Origin: Bacillota bacterium
GTDB lineage: Bacteria > Bacillota > Dehalobacteriia > UBA4068
Direction of reading: 5' to 3'
Length of the DNA: 5,599 nt
Assembly: GCA_030528765.1 (NCBI GenBank)
Contig: JAUMYD010000037.1
Span: forward strand, 7,392 to 12,990
Shown here: positions 4,826-5,599 of the stretch, in pieces
How the letters are laid out: each line of letters starts with the position of its first letter
Numbering within the stretch: the stretch's first letter is position 1
Notes under the pieces: model-generated
What the model was told of the DNA's origin: nothing
What the model saw: the letters and a program-made list of their open reading frames with translations, nothing else
Database searches by the model: none
Translations under genes and position numbers: made by a program

Positions 4826-5599
4826 ATGCCGGTCAACATCAGAGGAAGACATTTTCTGAAATTGCTGGATTACTCCAGCGCAGAGATCCGCTATCTGCTG
4901 GATCTTTCCCGGAATTTTAAGGATATGAAGCGGGCTGGCGTTCCCCACCGCTGGCTGGAAGGCAAAAATATCGTGCTGCTCTTCGAAAAAACCTCTACCC
5001 GCACCCGCTGCTCCTTTGAGGTGGCCGGTATGGATCTGGGCATGGGTGTGACTTATCTGGATCCTGGCAGCAGCCAGATGGGCAAAAAAGAGAGCATCTC
5101 GGATACTGCCCACGTTTTGGGCCGCATGTATGACGGCATCGAATACCGCGGCTTCAGTCAGGAGATCGTGGAGAGCCTGGCCGAAAACGCCGGTGTGCCC
5201 GTGTGGAATGGCCTGACCGATGAATTCCATCCCACCCAGATGCTGGCTGACCTGCTCACCATCGAAGAAAAGAAGGGCTGCCTGAAGGGGCTGCGCTTCA
5301 CCTATTTCGGCGATGCCCGTAACAATATGGGCAATTCCCTGATGGTTGCCTGCGCCAAGATGGGCATCCATTTCACCGCCTGCGCACCGAAGGAGCTCTT
5401 CCCCGCAGAGGATCTGGTGGAGACCTGCAAAAAGATCGCTGCGGAAAACGGCTGCACCATCACCCTTACCGAGGATGTGGCCGAAGGCGCGACCAATGCC
5501 GATGTGATCTACACCGATATCTGGGTATCCATGGGTGAGCCGGATGAAGTCTGGGAGACCCGCATCAAGCTGCTGACCCCCTATCAGGTGAATGCAAAG
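4826..5599 (+). CDS. arcB: Ornithine carbamoyltransferase, catabolic type, 3' end cut by window edge
   Basis: In this setting it converts citrulline and phosphate to ornithine and carbamoyl phosphate, the second step of the arginine deiminase pathway; the same enzyme family also works anabolically in arginine synthesis. 258 codons are present of an expected 330-340, with the frame still open at the right edge. Visible motifs are the carbamoyl-phosphate loop STRTR (57-61, within FEKTSTRTRCSFE), SSQMGKKES (82-90), HPTQ (135-138), the second-domain start FTYFGDARNNMGNS (158-171), and DIWVSMGE (231-238), which contacts ornithine. The expected HCLP motif lies beyond the window. The start is supported by AAGGAGA at 4811-4817, 8 bases before the ATG. 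Position directly after arcA, rather than among argCJBD genes, supports the catabolic assignment. No defects are seen. Confidence 0.96.
   Translation, partial: MPVNIRGRHFLKLLDYSSAEIRYLLDLSRNFKDMKRAGVPHRWLEGKNIVLLFEKTSTRTRCSFEVAGMDLGMGVTYLDPGSSQMGKKESISDTAHVLGRMYDGIEYRGFSQEIVESLAENAGVPVWNGLTDEFHPTQMLADLLTIEEKKGCLKGLRFTYFGDARNNMGNSLMVACAKMGIHFTACAPKELFPAEDLVETCKKIAAENGCTITLTEDVAEGATNADVIYTDIWVSMGEPDEVWETRIKLLTPYQVNAK

Overview
The window looks like chromosomal DNA from an anaerobic, Gram-positive Firmicute, most likely a gut-type member of the Clostridia or a relative. The reasons are a fairly GC-rich coding style, strong AGGAGG-type ribosome binding sites, a clostridial-style hybrid cluster protein with a two-cluster ferredoxin partner, a Crp/Fnr regulator of the low-GC Gram-positive kind, and a catabolic arginine deiminase cluster. 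The species cannot be named from this sequence alone. There are five protein genes and no RNA genes, insertion sequences or CRISPR arrays.

Left half (1-3330): a nitrosative/redox stress module. hcp (hybrid cluster protein, hydroxylamine/NO reductase) runs leftward and leaves the window about a dozen codons before its expected end. Upstream of it, also leftward, is a 236-residue dicluster ferredoxin-like protein with an extra cysteine-rich C-terminal domain. A Crp/Fnr-family regulator is transcribed divergently and closed by a strong intrinsic terminator. Across the 225-base divergent spacer, the predicted -10 elements of the two opposing promoters overlap, and a 14-bp palindrome covers the ferredoxin -35 box. 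The leaders of hcp and the ferredoxin gene share two motifs, which suggests a common regulator, most simply the divergent Crp/Fnr protein (an HcpR-like arrangement).

Right half (3331-5599): the arginine deiminase pathway, running rightward. arcA (arginine deiminase) is full length in one frame, with all catalytic motifs, but is interrupted by an in-frame TAA at codon 203. arcB (catabolic ornithine carbamoyltransferase) follows 78 bases later and runs off the right edge. Carbamate kinase and an arginine/ornithine antiporter would be expected beyond the window. An intact pathway converts arginine to ornithine, ammonia, CO2 and ATP; the stop codon means this copy of arcA would give only the N-terminal half unless the stop is a sequence error or is read through.

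Most striking points: the isolated nonsense codon in an otherwise perfect arcA, the compact divergent control region with matched leaders, and a perfect 12-bp tandem repeat just before the regulator gene.
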